Origin: Methanobacterium veterum
Lineage (GTDB): Archaea > Methanobacteriota > Methanobacteria > Methanobacteriales > Methanobacteriaceae
Direction of reading: 5' to 3'
Length of the DNA stretch: 64,000 nucleotides
NCBI RefSeq assembly: GCF_000745485.1
Contig: NZ_JQJK01000008.1
Coordinates: 558,001-622,000 of the forward strand
Shown: piece by piece, positions 9,698 to 17,895 of the stretch
Position numbering within the stretch: position 1 is the first letter of the stretch
How the letters are laid out: each line of letters opens with the position of its first letter
The notes under the pieces: model-generated
Told to the model about the DNA's origin: nothing
What the model saw: only the letters and a program-made list of their open reading frames with translations
Database searches by the model: none
Translations under genes and position numbers: made by a program

Positions 9698-10306
9698 TTA
9701 CATGTTCTTTTTAACTGTAGCCCATGAACGCCTTACAAAATCAGGCAAATTTTCATAGGTAAACCTCTTTAGAAATGCAATTGTTTTAGGATCGCTGGGG
9801 TATCCTGACCCAACATCTTTATATTCCTTCCTTATTTTATCAATTGCCGAATCACGTTCAACTTTGGCAACTATAGACGCTGCTGCCACAATTGGAAACT
9901 TATCCTCAGCTTTATGTTCAGCTATAACTTTCAGATTCGCCTTAACACTTTCCATTTCATCACAAAATCTCTGAGGTTTAATATCAAGACAATCTATATA
10001 AGCAATATCAGGATCAAAATGCCCTATAACTTTTTTCATGGCAATTTTTTCGATTTCATTTAAATTGACATCTTTAGCCCTTAAATTATCGATGTCTTTA
10101 GCTTCTATGCTAACAGTGTAAGATTCTGCAATTTTGTTTATTCTCCTTGCAAGTACTTTTCTTCTTCCAGGAGTTAATCTTTTAGAATCTTTTAACTCAA
10201 GCCTTTCAAGCTTTTCAAGCCTATCATCTTCAATTGCTACTCCGCAAACAACAAGAGGTCCGATTACAGGGCCTCTACCCGCTTCATCTATGCCGATTAT
10301 TTTCAT
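9698..10306 (-). CDS. rnhB: Ribonuclease HII
   Basis: RNase HII cleaves RNA in RNA/DNA hybrids and at single ribonucleotides in DNA. The 202 residues open with IIGIDEAGRGPVIGPLVV, supplying the catalytic Asp-Glu pair. They also contain LKDSKRLTPGRR, DIAYIDCLD and a later Asp in KVERDSAIDKI. Length and motif order are standard for archaeal RnhB. No clear Shine-Dalgarno precedes the ATG at 10306; an A/T-rich stretch lies upstream. The gene follows mreB by 87 bp on the same strand. Confidence 0.95.
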   Translation of the reverse strand: MKIIGIDEAGRGPVIGPLVVCGVAIEDDRLEKLERLELKDSKRLTPGRRKVLARRINKIAESYTVSIEAKDIDNLRAKDVNLNEIEKIAMKKVIGHFDPDIAYIDCLDIKPQRFCDEMESVKANLKVIAEHKAEDKFPIVAAASIVAKVERDSAIDKIRKEYKDVGSGYPSDPKTIAFLKRFTYENLPDFVRRSWATVKKNM

Positions 10307-10393
10307 TGTATCTAAAAAAAAGAAGTTTTTGATTTAATAAAAAGGTTGGTATTTGAACTTATAAAAATAATGGGGAAATATTAAGTATCTCCA

Positions 10394-11467
10394 TTATTTC
10401 ATGGCTTTCAGACGTACTTCTGGTTCAAGTGCCCTTGGTTCTGCAGCTACAATAGCAGCTCCTTTTGCAACCACTGTCATAGGGTCATCTGAAATTTCTA
10501 CAGGAACGCCTACTTCTTCATATATCCTTTCTTTTAATCCCCTAAGTTGTGATGTTCCACCAACAACTACGGTTTCTTTGTAAACACCAGATATAAGTTC
10601 CGGAGACATCCTTTCAAGTATAACTTTTAATGCTTCAATAAGTTCAACTACAACTGGTTCTGCAGCTTCTGCTACCAGTGCTGAATCTAATTCAACTTCT
10701 TTTGGTTTGTTAGTTTCCATATCTTTTCCAATTGCAGTGGTCTTTATAGTTTCAATATCAGAACCAGAATGGACCATTCCAACTTCTATTTTAGCTTTTT
10801 CTGCTTCGTGAATTCCTATCTGGACATTGTATAACTCTTTAACTTTTTCTACAATGTTATCATCAATATTATCTCCACCAAGTCTTACTGTTTCTATATC
10901 AGTAATTCCACCGAGAGAGATAACCACAATATCACTTGATCCAGCACCAATATCAATTACCATTGTACCAGATGCTTCTGCAATTGGTAATCCTGCACCT
11001 ATAGCTGCTGCAAGACCTTCACTTATAACTAAAACATAGCTTGCTCCAGCTTTTCTACCGATTTCTTCTACAGCATTCTTCTCTACTTCAGATGCATCTC
11101 CAGGAATACCTATAACTATCCTATCAATATGATCCATGGAGTCTCCTGCTCCTTTATCCATAGCATAAATAAGGAGAGCTTCTGCCTGAGCTACACTTTC
11201 TATAACTCCTTTTCTTAGTGGCCTTACTGCTATAATATCCTCAGGTGTCCTTCCAAGCATTAGTTTTGCATCTTCACCTACTGCAAGCACATAAGATGGA
11301 TCTTCTTTTTTTACAGCTACTACTGATGGTATTTTATAAAGATCAAATTTATCTCCTGAAGGTTTTGCGACAACGGTGTTAAGTGTACCTAAATCAATTC
11401 CTAAGGTATTTGTTATCCCTTCCTTCCTCACTTCTTCTGTTTCTTCCTTCTTTCCAAAAAGATTCAT
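10394..11467 (-). CDS. mreB: MreB-like actin-family ATPase
   Basis: This is an actin/Hsp70-fold ATPase related to bacterial MreB, which organises wall synthesis in rods. Methanobacteriales and Methanopyrus, the pseudomurein-walled archaea, are known to have such proteins. Phosphate 1 motif is LGIDLGTLNTVVA (about 23-35), phosphate 2 is GTMVIDIGAGSSDIVVISLGG (about 168-188), the adenosine motif is VVVGGTSQLRGL (about 305-316), and KGAAIVA follows near the C-terminus. The 357 residues lack the Hsp70 substrate domain. A short acidic N-terminus (NLFGKKEETEEV) could be a membrane or partner tail. The Shine-Dalgarno lies inside the end of the upstream gene. Confidence 0.87.
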   Translation of the reverse strand: MNLFGKKEETEEVRKEGITNTLGIDLGTLNTVVAKPSGDKFDLYKIPSVVAVKKEDPSYVLAVGEDAKLMLGRTPEDIIAVRPLRKGVIESVAQAEALLIYAMDKGAGDSMDHIDRIVIGIPGDASEVEKNAVEEIGRKAGASYVLVISEGLAAAIGAGLPIAEASGTMVIDIGAGSSDIVVISLGGITDIETVRLGGDNIDDNIVEKVKELYNVQIGIHEAEKAKIEVGMVHSGSDIETIKTTAIGKDMETNKPKEVELDSALVAEAAEPVVVELIEALKVILERMSPELISGVYKETVVVGGTSQLRGLKERIYEEVGVPVEISDDPMTVVAKGAAIVAAEPRALEPEVRLKAMK

Positions 11468-11468
11468 T

Positions 11469-12098
11469 TTATTCCTCCTTTAAAATATCATTAAACCTTA
11501 TTACAAATATTTTGTTTGACTTTGCAATTTCTTTGATCTTCTCTATATATTCTTCTTCAGTTGATATTAAAACTGTTGATAAAGCCACATCTGCCATTTT
11601 AAATAAAGGGTCAGCAATATCTCGAGCAAATTTCGGTAACCATCGGGTTATATAAACATCAGATTCTATAAAACCAGTAGTTTTATCTTCTAAAAGAAAT
11701 GATGCCTTAGCTGTACTTTTTTCCAGGTCCCCTAAGAACTTTTTAATATGATCTTCAGGCCCTACAGTCAGCATTAAGTTGGGTTCTTCCCCAATATAAT
11801 AAGGAGCTATTTTAAGGGAAGCTCCGCCGTCTTCTTTAGATATTAAACTTAGATTTCTAATTTTATCCGCGTCACCATATAACATAATGAAATCAAATTT
11901 TTTGGTTACAAATGACTCTCTTGAGGTAATGTGTTCCCTGCAAAGTATCTTCACTCTTTCTTTATCTAATATAGCTTCATATGCAATATTATTAATCATT
12001 TCTTCATTACCGGCTATTACACACCATATTTTATCTGAAGTTTGCATTGTTGAAACTTTTGCAGCTTTCCTTAAAGTCTTAATTTTGTTTTCTATCAT
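11469..12098 (-). CDS. Unknown protein translationally coupled to mreB
   Basis: I do not recognise this protein of about 210 residues. It begins with a basic helix, then has an alpha/beta pattern (KIWCVIAGNEEMI, FDFIMLYGDADKIRN, PNLMLTVGPEDHIKKFL) suggestive of a Rossmann-like or regulatory fold. There is no signal peptide or membrane helix. I prefer ATG at 12098 over GTG at 12107; both are possible. Its stop is one base before the mreB start and the mreB Shine-Dalgarno (GGAGG) lies within its last codons, so the two are coupled. A role as an MreB partner is inference from this coupling. It diverges from the phospholipid gene at 12914. Confidence 0.75.
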   Translation of the reverse strand: MIENKIKTLRKAAKVSTMQTSDKIWCVIAGNEEMINNIAYEAILDKERVKILCREHITSRESFVTKKFDFIMLYGDADKIRNLSLISKEDGGASLKIAPYYIGEEPNLMLTVGPEDHIKKFLGDLEKSTAKASFLLEDKTTGFIESDVYITRWLPKFARDIADPLFKMADVALSTVLISTEEEYIEKIKEIAKSNKIFVIRFNDILKEE

Positions 12099-12173
12099 CA
12101 ATACCACGTCTTACTTCTCATGGTAAACTCCACACATAATAATAAATAATTTTTTTAAATATTATTCTAACTT

Positions 12174-12493
12174 TTGAAAACCTATGATTTTCAATACCCC
12201 GAAATTCTAGGAATTTCGAGAGATTTCGAAATCAGAGATTTTGAATGTTTGCAAATCAGAGATTTGCAACCGTAAAAATTCAGAGAATTTTTACAGTGTT
12301 CAACAGCACAAAAAAACTTATGGTTTTTTGAGGTTGAAGGAAAATTTTTAATTTTCTGAACCCAAAAAAACTTATGGTTTTTTTGAGGCCGTCGAAAATT
12401 CAAAGAATTTTCGGGGTATCAAAAATTCAAGGAATTTTTGAATACCGTCGAAAAATTGAAAATTTTTCGGCCGCAAAATCCATAGGATTTTGC
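12174..12493. repeat. Palindrome array B (12 tandem hairpins)
   Basis: Twelve adjacent inverted repeats fill 320 bp between divergent genes. Clear ones are 12200-12218 (8 bp, TAG loop), 12225-12245 (9 bp with one G-T, AGA), 12249-12269 (9 bp, AGA), 12272-12294 (10 bp, AGA), 12309-12330, 12340-12356 (7 bp, TTT), 12363-12385 (9 bp), 12393-12413 (9 bp, AAA), 12415-12446 (14 bp with one bulge, AAG), 12449-12469 (9 bp, GAA) and 12473-12493 (9 bp, ATA). Linkers include GAGGTTGAAG and CTGAACCC, shared with arrays C and F, and GGCCG, shared with E. No coding function is supported. The rest of 12108-12913 is AT-rich and should hold both divergent promoters. Confidence 0.85.
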
Positions 12494-12913
12494 ATGATTT
12501 TGCATACTTATTTTAATATACTATTACAATTCCTACATATAAAAAACTATAAATAAATATGCCCAAATTTATCCCAATAGTACTCCCAATAAATATGTTC
12601 TATAATATATGACAATTAAGCAGAATAATTATATAAACTTTTATGAATTGATAAGATAGTAAATTAAATGCATATCCCAATTTAAAAGAAAACTAAATAA
12701 ATTCTTTTTTAAACAATATGGATGTGTTGAAGTTCTATTTTTAGTATTGACACTCGTTTAAACATAAAAAAGATTCAAAATTTCAAGTGCAAATCAATTC
12801 ATGAAATACATATCCTTATACAAATAATTTTATAGATGGAACATAAAAAATCTGTAAATCCATTACATTTGTAAATTCATTACACTAACATTCATTAAAA
12901 ATTTGTGATTCTC

Positions 12914-13588
12914 ATGTTCGTTAAAGGAACTTTAAAAAAAGCAGGAGTATTTTTAACTTTAGCAGTCTTACCATTTTTATTTGGATATTTTTTAGTAAGT
13001 CTAATCTTATTTTCCATTGTAGCATTTATTATGCAGTTTTTCAGAGACCCAAATAGGAGGGTGCCTCACGAGAAAGGTGTTGTAGTGGCCCCTGCAGATG
13101 GCAGAGTACTCAAAGGACAAATTGATAAAATAGAGATAGTTGAATACGATGATCCCCTTATGAAACATATATTAAAAAAAGGGGAAAAAGGGGTTCGGAT
13201 AAGTACATTCATGTCTCCTTTTGATGTCCACGTGAATAGATCTCCTGTTTCTGGAAAAATTGTAAAGACCAAACACTTCTCTGGGAAATTTAAACTGGCA
13301 TTTAAGGATGCTGAAACCGAAACTGAAAAAGAAAAGAATTTAATAGTAATTGACTCAGAATATGGAAAAATTGGAGTTATTCAAATTGCAGGTTTTGTAG
13401 CAAGGCGTATAGTCCAATATGTCAATGTAGGAGACAGTGTCGAAATAGGAGAAAGATTAGGAATGATAAAATTTGGATCTAGAGTAGATTTAATTGTGCC
13501 CTACGAAAAATGCAAATTAATGGTTAAAGAAGGTCAAAAACCAAAAGCAGCAGAAACAATAATGGCTAAAATGGTAATAGCTAATTAG
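12914..13588 (+). CDS. asd: Archaetidylserine decarboxylase proenzyme
   Basis: This is a pyruvoyl-dependent decarboxylase making archaetidylethanolamine from archaetidylserine. The 224 residues have an N-terminal hydrophobic anchor (about 7-40), then FFRDPNRRVP and VVAPADGRV, typical of short PSD enzymes, and a conserved His in FDVHVNRSPVSG. The self-cleavage site is the Gly-Ser of KFGSRVDL, about 36 residues before the C-terminus; cleavage there would create the pyruvoyl group. ATG at 12914 is preferred to GTG at 12905 because GTGAT lies just upstream. The archaetidylserine synthase gene follows 235 bp downstream on the same strand, so synthesis and decarboxylation are neighbours. Confidence 0.9.
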   Translation: MFVKGTLKKAGVFLTLAVLPFLFGYFLVSLILFSIVAFIMQFFRDPNRRVPHEKGVVVAPADGRVLKGQIDKIEIVEYDDPLMKHILKKGEKGVRISTFMSPFDVHVNRSPVSGKIVKTKHFSGKFKLAFKDAETETEKEKNLIVIDSEYGKIGVIQIAGFVARRIVQYVNVGDSVEIGERLGMIKFGSRVDLIVPYEKCKLMVKEGQKPKAAETIMAKMVIAN

Positions 13589-13823
13589 ATGCATACAACT
13601 TTTTTTAATATACTGTTTCAATCCGAAACAAATTTTCTTTTAATATAAATTAATTCCCAAAATTTATTTTGATCCAAAATCATTACTAAATTCAAACCAT
13701 CTTAATATAAGTATATTGCATGCCAAATAACCCATATTTCAGTTAAATTACATGCACTGTTACAGATGATTTTAGTATAAATATATTTATAACAATTATC
13801 AATGATTACACACGAGGGCAAAT

Positions 13824-14534
13824 ATGAATATTAAATCTTTTACATCTATTGCAGATATAGTTTCAATCGCAAACGCTTCATCTGGATTTTTAGCAATTAT
13901 AATGGTAACTACCGGTAATTTTGTATTAGCTGCCAAGCTTATGTTGCTGGCAGTTATATTCGACGCATTAGACGGATGGGTTGCTAGAAAATTAAAGAGA
14001 GAAGACGAATTTGGTTTTGGGAAGAATGTCGATTCTTTATCAGACATTATATCCTTTGGAGTTGCTCCAGGAATGTTTTTATATATATTAAGCCAATCTT
14101 CTGGAATATTATACCTCAATATAATCGTAGCTCTTTTAATAGTCATATGCGGGATACTAAGACTTTCAAGGTTCAATGTAATTACAGATTCACATGATGA
14201 CAAGTTTGTGGGGTTACCTATCCCCTCCACAGCATTGATACTTTCGTCATTTTATCTTTCAGGATTTTTCAATGCAGGTTTAGCATTAGTTATTATGACT
14301 GTTGTATCCTTATTCATGATAAGCACAGTCAAATATCCTAAATTTAGAGGCATTACAACGTTAGCTGTGGGAAGCATACTAATTATAGCAACGCTATTAC
14401 CTCAAAACATTTTGTCATATATCACATATTTGCCCGCAAAGCTTTTATTTATTATTATGCTACTATACTTATTGATTGTACCAGTTATAGATTTATACAT
14501 TAAATTCTTTAGAAGTGGTCCGAATGTTAGATAA
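13824..14534 (+). CDS. pssA: CDP-archaeol--serine archaetidyltransferase (archaetidylserine synthase)
   Basis: This integral membrane CDP-alcohol phosphatidyltransferase joins serine to CDP-archaeol. The catalytic motif is visible as DALDGWVARKL at about residues 46-56, followed by FGKNVDSLSDIISFGVAPG at about 68-86, giving the metal-binding aspartates. Seven or eight hydrophobic segments cover the rest of the 236 residues. It is followed by a DUF515 gene whose ATG (14524) overlaps this stop, so the two are coupled. Preference for serine rather than glycerol or inositol is inferred from the motif form and the adjacent decarboxylase. Confidence 0.9.
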   Translation: MNIKSFTSIADIVSIANASSGFLAIIMVTTGNFVLAAKLMLLAVIFDALDGWVARKLKREDEFGFGKNVDSLSDIISFGVAPGMFLYILSQSSGILYLNIIVALLIVICGILRLSRFNVITDSHDDKFVGLPIPSTALILSSFYLSGFFNAGLALVIMTVVSLFMISTVKYPKFRGITTLAVGSILIIATLLPQNILSYITYLPAKLLFIIMLLYLLIVPVIDLYIKFFRSGPNVR

Positions 14535-15831
14535 GATACGTGGAAAAAAGAAAGACGATAAAGATACTCCTGATCTTAGGGGGAATAACAATAAAAAGGA
14601 TGACTCCGATATAGGAGGGCGCCTTAAAGGCATGGTAGGCAAAGTAACTGGAAAAGGAGACGAGGATAAAAAAGAAGAAATGAAAACTCCTCCCGAAAGG
14701 AAAATGCCAAGACCTATGCCTAAACCTATGGCAAAACCCGGTGCAAAACCTGGTGCAAAACCACGATTAAAACCTCCTCAAAAGAGGCCTGAAGATAAAC
14801 GACCGGGAATGGGTGGTTTTGGAAGGAGAATCCCTGATGATGATCAGAAGACTCTTGTCGGGGCTGCAGTTTTTGGAATTATATTGATTGTACTTGTTGG
14901 GGCAGGTTACTACTTTTTAGTTTATGCACCTTATCAGGACACGCTATCAAACGCCAAACAAACAAAACTTGCCGCAGTTAATACTTACTTTACAGGACCG
15001 CTGGCAACAGATGCACGGGGAATAAATCTGAGAGCCCAAATTTCAAGCGCCACTACGCCTGATCAGGTAGATGCTATAGATGTACTGGGTCCGGCAACAG
15101 AAGCGTGGAGAGAATATCAGAATCAACAGATTAATACACAAAAAGATGCCTATGGGCGAGTCATGATAACGTACAATGACAGTACAGGTACGCAGAAGAA
15201 TTCAATAGTAAAGGTTACAGATGCTAAAACAATAGTTAATCAAGCGGATGCTACTGTTTTATCCCAAATGGTCATTAAAACCCCAGATACTGTTGCTATT
15301 CCAATAATCATTTCCAGACTGCAGGCTGCTGGAGGCCTTATAAATGTCGGGAATTCTGTTGACGTGTATTTAATGAATGGAACCACTTCAAACACTACTG
15401 TGTCAACAACAAATGGTACTCCTCAAATAAGTGGGGCAACTGTTCTAGCAATTCTAAGAGCCAAAGACAGCGGAACCATAAATGCAAACAAGTCCCATGC
15501 ACAGACTGTTGCCATGAGTAATTTAGTTTCAGGTAGTTCACGCAGTGAATCAGCATCTGAAGATGTTGATGAGCTTTTAAAAGCTGCTGCTGCTAATAAC
15601 TGGGATCAAACTGAAGTAAGTTCCTTATTGAACTCATATGGTTGGAGACTATCAGATTTCGAGAGAACATCAAACCTAGGAGAACTTGACGCACAATACC
15701 TGTTGTTACTAGAGGTTCCAAGAGAAAATGCAATATTCCTTATACAAAACATGAACAATGTCATACTTACAGTTCCAACCCAGCAAGCTCCTAACTGGAT
15801 GATTAAGGAGCTAAAACAGATATACGGATAA
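14524..15831 (+). CDS. DUF515-family membrane-anchored surface protein
   Basis: The 435-residue protein has a very basic N-terminal region with a Pro/Lys/Met-rich stretch at about 56-92. One membrane helix follows at about 111-134 (LVGAAVFGIILIVLVGAGYY), then a large outer domain with several N-glycosylation sequons (NGTTSNTT, NDST). I assign it to the archaeal DUF515 group, whose function is unknown. The ATG at 14524 overlaps the pssA stop by 11 bp; a GTG at 14515 is a less likely start. The location among lipid and sortase genes suggests an envelope role. The Pro/Lys region looks like a wall-contacting or cytosolic tail, depending on topology. Confidence 0.8.
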   Translation: MLDKIRGKKKDDKDTPDLRGNNNKKDDSDIGGRLKGMVGKVTGKGDEDKKEEMKTPPERKMPRPMPKPMAKPGAKPGAKPRLKPPQKRPEDKRPGMGGFGRRIPDDDQKTLVGAAVFGIILIVLVGAGYYFLVYAPYQDTLSNAKQTKLAAVNTYFTGPLATDARGINLRAQISSATTPDQVDAIDVLGPATEAWREYQNQQINTQKDAYGRVMITYNDSTGTQKNSIVKVTDAKTIVNQADATVLSQMVIKTPDTVAIPIIISRLQAAGGLINVGNSVDVYLMNGTTSNTTVSTTNGTPQISGATVLAILRAKDSGTINANKSHAQTVAMSNLVSGSSRSESASEDVDELLKAAAANNWDQTEVSSLLNSYGWRLSDFERTSNLGELDAQYLLLLEVPRENAIFLIQNMNNVILTVPTQQAPNWMIKELKQIYG

Positions 15832-15921
15832 TCATCCAAAATAAGTATGTGTGGTAAATCGGACCATTTATAAATGTCACACATACCCAATATATTATTA
15901 AAAGGGGAAAAGGGGATATTA

Positions 15922-16866
15922 ATGAATATAAACAAGATATGTGTTGTATTAATTGTAGTAGTAGCATTTATAGGAATAATAGGTTCAAATTCAGATAATA
16001 ATGCAGTATATGGGGCAACAACATGGATAAAATATAATCAATCCAATGTTGGTTTAAGCAACCTTGTCGCCACCATAACTGTAACTATAAAAAATAGAGG
16101 AAGCCATGTTGAATATTTTAAGATAAGCAATGTCTACCAAGGTAGTTTGGCTGACGATAGTACAATAAAATGGGTTGTATATGACACTAATCCATCAGCA
16201 GTGAAAATGGTTGATGCAGTTAGTCCAGAATTAGGTGGAGATTGGGGATGGAAAATACAACCCGGACAAACAAAAACAGTATCATTTACAGTCTATGCAC
16301 TTGGATCAATGGGAGTATACCCTAACGGTGCAAGCGATCAAGCAGTCATAGTTAATGAAAACGCTTCAGACAGCATTTACTGGCCAATAATTCCAGATCC
16401 AGGTATAGATGCATCATGGTTCCAGCCAAATGAAATAGAAATACTTAATCCAAATCTGGATCTTAAATCATGGAAAGGTACTTTCACATTCAAGCTTACA
16501 AATCGAGCGGATAACAGAGTATCAGGAATAATAAGAGCCCCAGTTGTACCTACTGATTCAAAACTTATATACAGTAACCCAAAAGCGACATTCAAAGATA
16601 AAGACATCGTAATGAACGGAGCAATTGCAGCATGGGATGTTACTTTAGGTGCAGACTGTACCAAATGGTTCACATACACTTACTACTGGCCTTGCTCAAG
16701 TTCATCATCAAGCACCGGAAAATACACATCAGCATCAGTACCGACCGCCAGTGCAGCATCAGATAATGCATCAGCATCCACTAAAAATACAGGGATTCCA
16801 TACTTCCCATTCGTAATTGGAGGTATTTTAGCTGCAGGCGGATTAGCCTATGCAAGACTCAGATGA
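15922..16866 (+). CDS. Secreted C-terminally anchored surface protein, candidate sortase substrate
   Basis: The 314-residue protein has a signal peptide (about 1-31, hydrophobic core VVLIVVVAFIGIIG) and two immunoglobulin-like or NEW3-like beta regions. One contains TITVTIKNRGSHVEYFKI and the other GTFTFKLTNRADNRVSGII. A Ser/Ala/Thr-rich stalk spans about 265-285, and the end reads GIPYFPFVIGG, a hydrophobic helix, then RLR. Short motif, helix and basic tail is the layout of a sortase sorting signal, although LPXTG is absent. The ATG at 15922 has GGGGAT upstream. The sortase gene begins 56 bp after its stop, so I infer a dedicated substrate and enzyme pair. Confidence 0.8.
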   Translation: MNINKICVVLIVVVAFIGIIGSNSDNNAVYGATTWIKYNQSNVGLSNLVATITVTIKNRGSHVEYFKISNVYQGSLADDSTIKWVVYDTNPSAVKMVDAVSPELGGDWGWKIQPGQTKTVSFTVYALGSMGVYPNGASDQAVIVNENASDSIYWPIIPDPGIDASWFQPNEIEILNPNLDLKSWKGTFTFKLTNRADNRVSGIIRAPVVPTDSKLIYSNPKATFKDKDIVMNGAIAAWDVTLGADCTKWFTYTYYWPCSSSSSSTGKYTSASVPTASAASDNASASTKNTGIPYFPFVIGGILAAGGLAYARLR

Positions 16867-16922
16867 TAACTCATGGTGAATAACAGTAACCTTAATAATA
16901 ATAAGCAATAAAAAAAGGTTAC

Positions 16923-17657
16923 ATGAAGTTATCAACACTTTTTATCATTGCGGGGATGGTTATCATCTCCCTTTATTTTATGGTGGAAGTAAGTTTCTAC
17001 GCAACAACAGAAGATGTTGTTTTAAATAAATCAGACACTCCTTTTCTTGAAATACCAAAAATAGGTGTTGATCAAAATATCAACAACAAATCCGTGAATT
17101 ACGGAGTATATTATGAGCCCCTATCTTCAAAACCGGGTTACGGAACTACAGTACTCGCAGGGCACAGGACATTTTACAGTTCTCCATTTGTGAATCTGGA
17201 CAAACTTAAAGTGGGAGATAATATAACTGTATCCTGGCCAGGGATAGGAAATGTTCAGTATAATGTGGTAAGGTCATATATTGTTCCTGCATCATATCAG
17301 TTACCGCTGGAACAGGGAAAAACTCTTATTTTATATACATGTTATCCCCTTGGATCATCCAAAGAAAGGCTGATTATACAGGCAAATCAAACTAAAATAG
17401 TCCCATTCACATATTCAAAGGCAGCAAATACAGATAATGGGAAAACACCATTTCCATATGCTCCTTTACTAATAAGCGCATTTTTAGGGATAGGTTTAGT
17501 CTTAAGTTATCTATATCCAGTAAAAGAAGATAAGATATTCATTTTTATGACTACAATTGCTCTTACAATGTTTTTAGTATATGGGTACTTCTTCCCAGTT
17601 CCAGGAGACCAGATAGCGTCACAGATCTCCAATTTGAGCGATATGTTTGGAGGTTGA
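16923..17657 (+). CDS. Archaeal sortase (class D/E-like cysteine transpeptidase)
   Basis: Sortases cleave a C-terminal sorting signal and join the protein to a wall or lipid acceptor. The 244-residue protein has an N-terminal membrane helix, and LEIPKIGVD opens the barrel. Catalytic residues are His81 in LAGHRTF, Cys140 in LYTCYP and Arg149 in KERLII. Two further membrane helices at about 178-200 and 205-228 follow, unlike most bacterial sortases. The gene directly follows a secreted protein with a C-terminal anchor. The last codons (Gly-Gly-stop) are also the first linker of palindrome array C. The acceptor in a pseudomurein wall is unknown. Confidence 0.9.
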   Translation: MKLSTLFIIAGMVIISLYFMVEVSFYATTEDVVLNKSDTPFLEIPKIGVDQNINNKSVNYGVYYEPLSSKPGYGTTVLAGHRTFYSSPFVNLDKLKVGDNITVSWPGIGNVQYNVVRSYIVPASYQLPLEQGKTLILYTCYPLGSSKERLIIQANQTKIVPFTYSKAANTDNGKTPFPYAPLLISAFLGIGLVLSYLYPVKEDKIFIFMTTIALTMFLVYGYFFPVPGDQIASQISNLSDMFGG

Positions 17658-17830
17658 AGGAAAAACGTAGTTTTTCCGAAACCCCAAAATTTTTAACAAA
17701 AAATTTTGGAGGTTGAAGAAAATCTCTTCGAGATTTTCGAAACCCCAAAAATCCATAGGATTTTTGGAGGTTGAAGGAAAATTCAGAATGAATTTTCCGA
17801 AACCCCAAATATGAAATATTTGGAGGTTGA
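17651..17830. repeat. Palindrome array C (six hairpins with alternating linkers)
   Basis: Hairpins are 17659-17677 (8 bp, GTA loop), 17684-17709 (11 bp, AACA), 17718-17738 (9 bp, TTC), 17745-17767 (10 bp, ATA), 17776-17798 (9 bp, AGAAT) and 17805-17823 (8 bp, GAA). All stems are perfect. Linkers alternate strictly: AGGTTGAA before each odd hairpin and GAAACC after it. The GGTT and AACC can pair, adding an outer stem around an internal GAA/GA loop. The first linker overlaps the sortase stop codon. The sixth hairpin with flanks is nearly identical to 41533-41562 in array F. Confidence 0.88.
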
Positions 17831-17895
17831 ATCCAAATATACATGCCAAATTTTATAATTAGTACCACGTAAATATAGAAATCAGGTAGATTCTA

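Noticed and set aside
12191..12403. Minus-strand open frame of 70 codons inside array B
   Set aside because: It consists wholly of palindrome stems and linkers, has no ribosome site, and its low-complexity Lys/Phe/Ser product follows from the repeats.
9406..12493. Insertion sequence or MITE remnants
   Set aside because: No transposase, no terminal inverted repeats enclosing an internal region, and no target-site duplication could be seen around the arrays.
17651..17830. Kink-turn interpretation of the GAA/GA internal loops in array C
   Set aside because: The asymmetry and order of bases do not give the three-base bulge followed by tandem G-A pairs of a standard kink-turn, so I do not claim L7Ae binding.
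17563..17868. Minus-strand frames over the sortase end and array C
   Set aside because: They overlap the real sortase gene and the hairpin array. The repeated Phe-Asn-Leu-Gln text is the linker read in frame.
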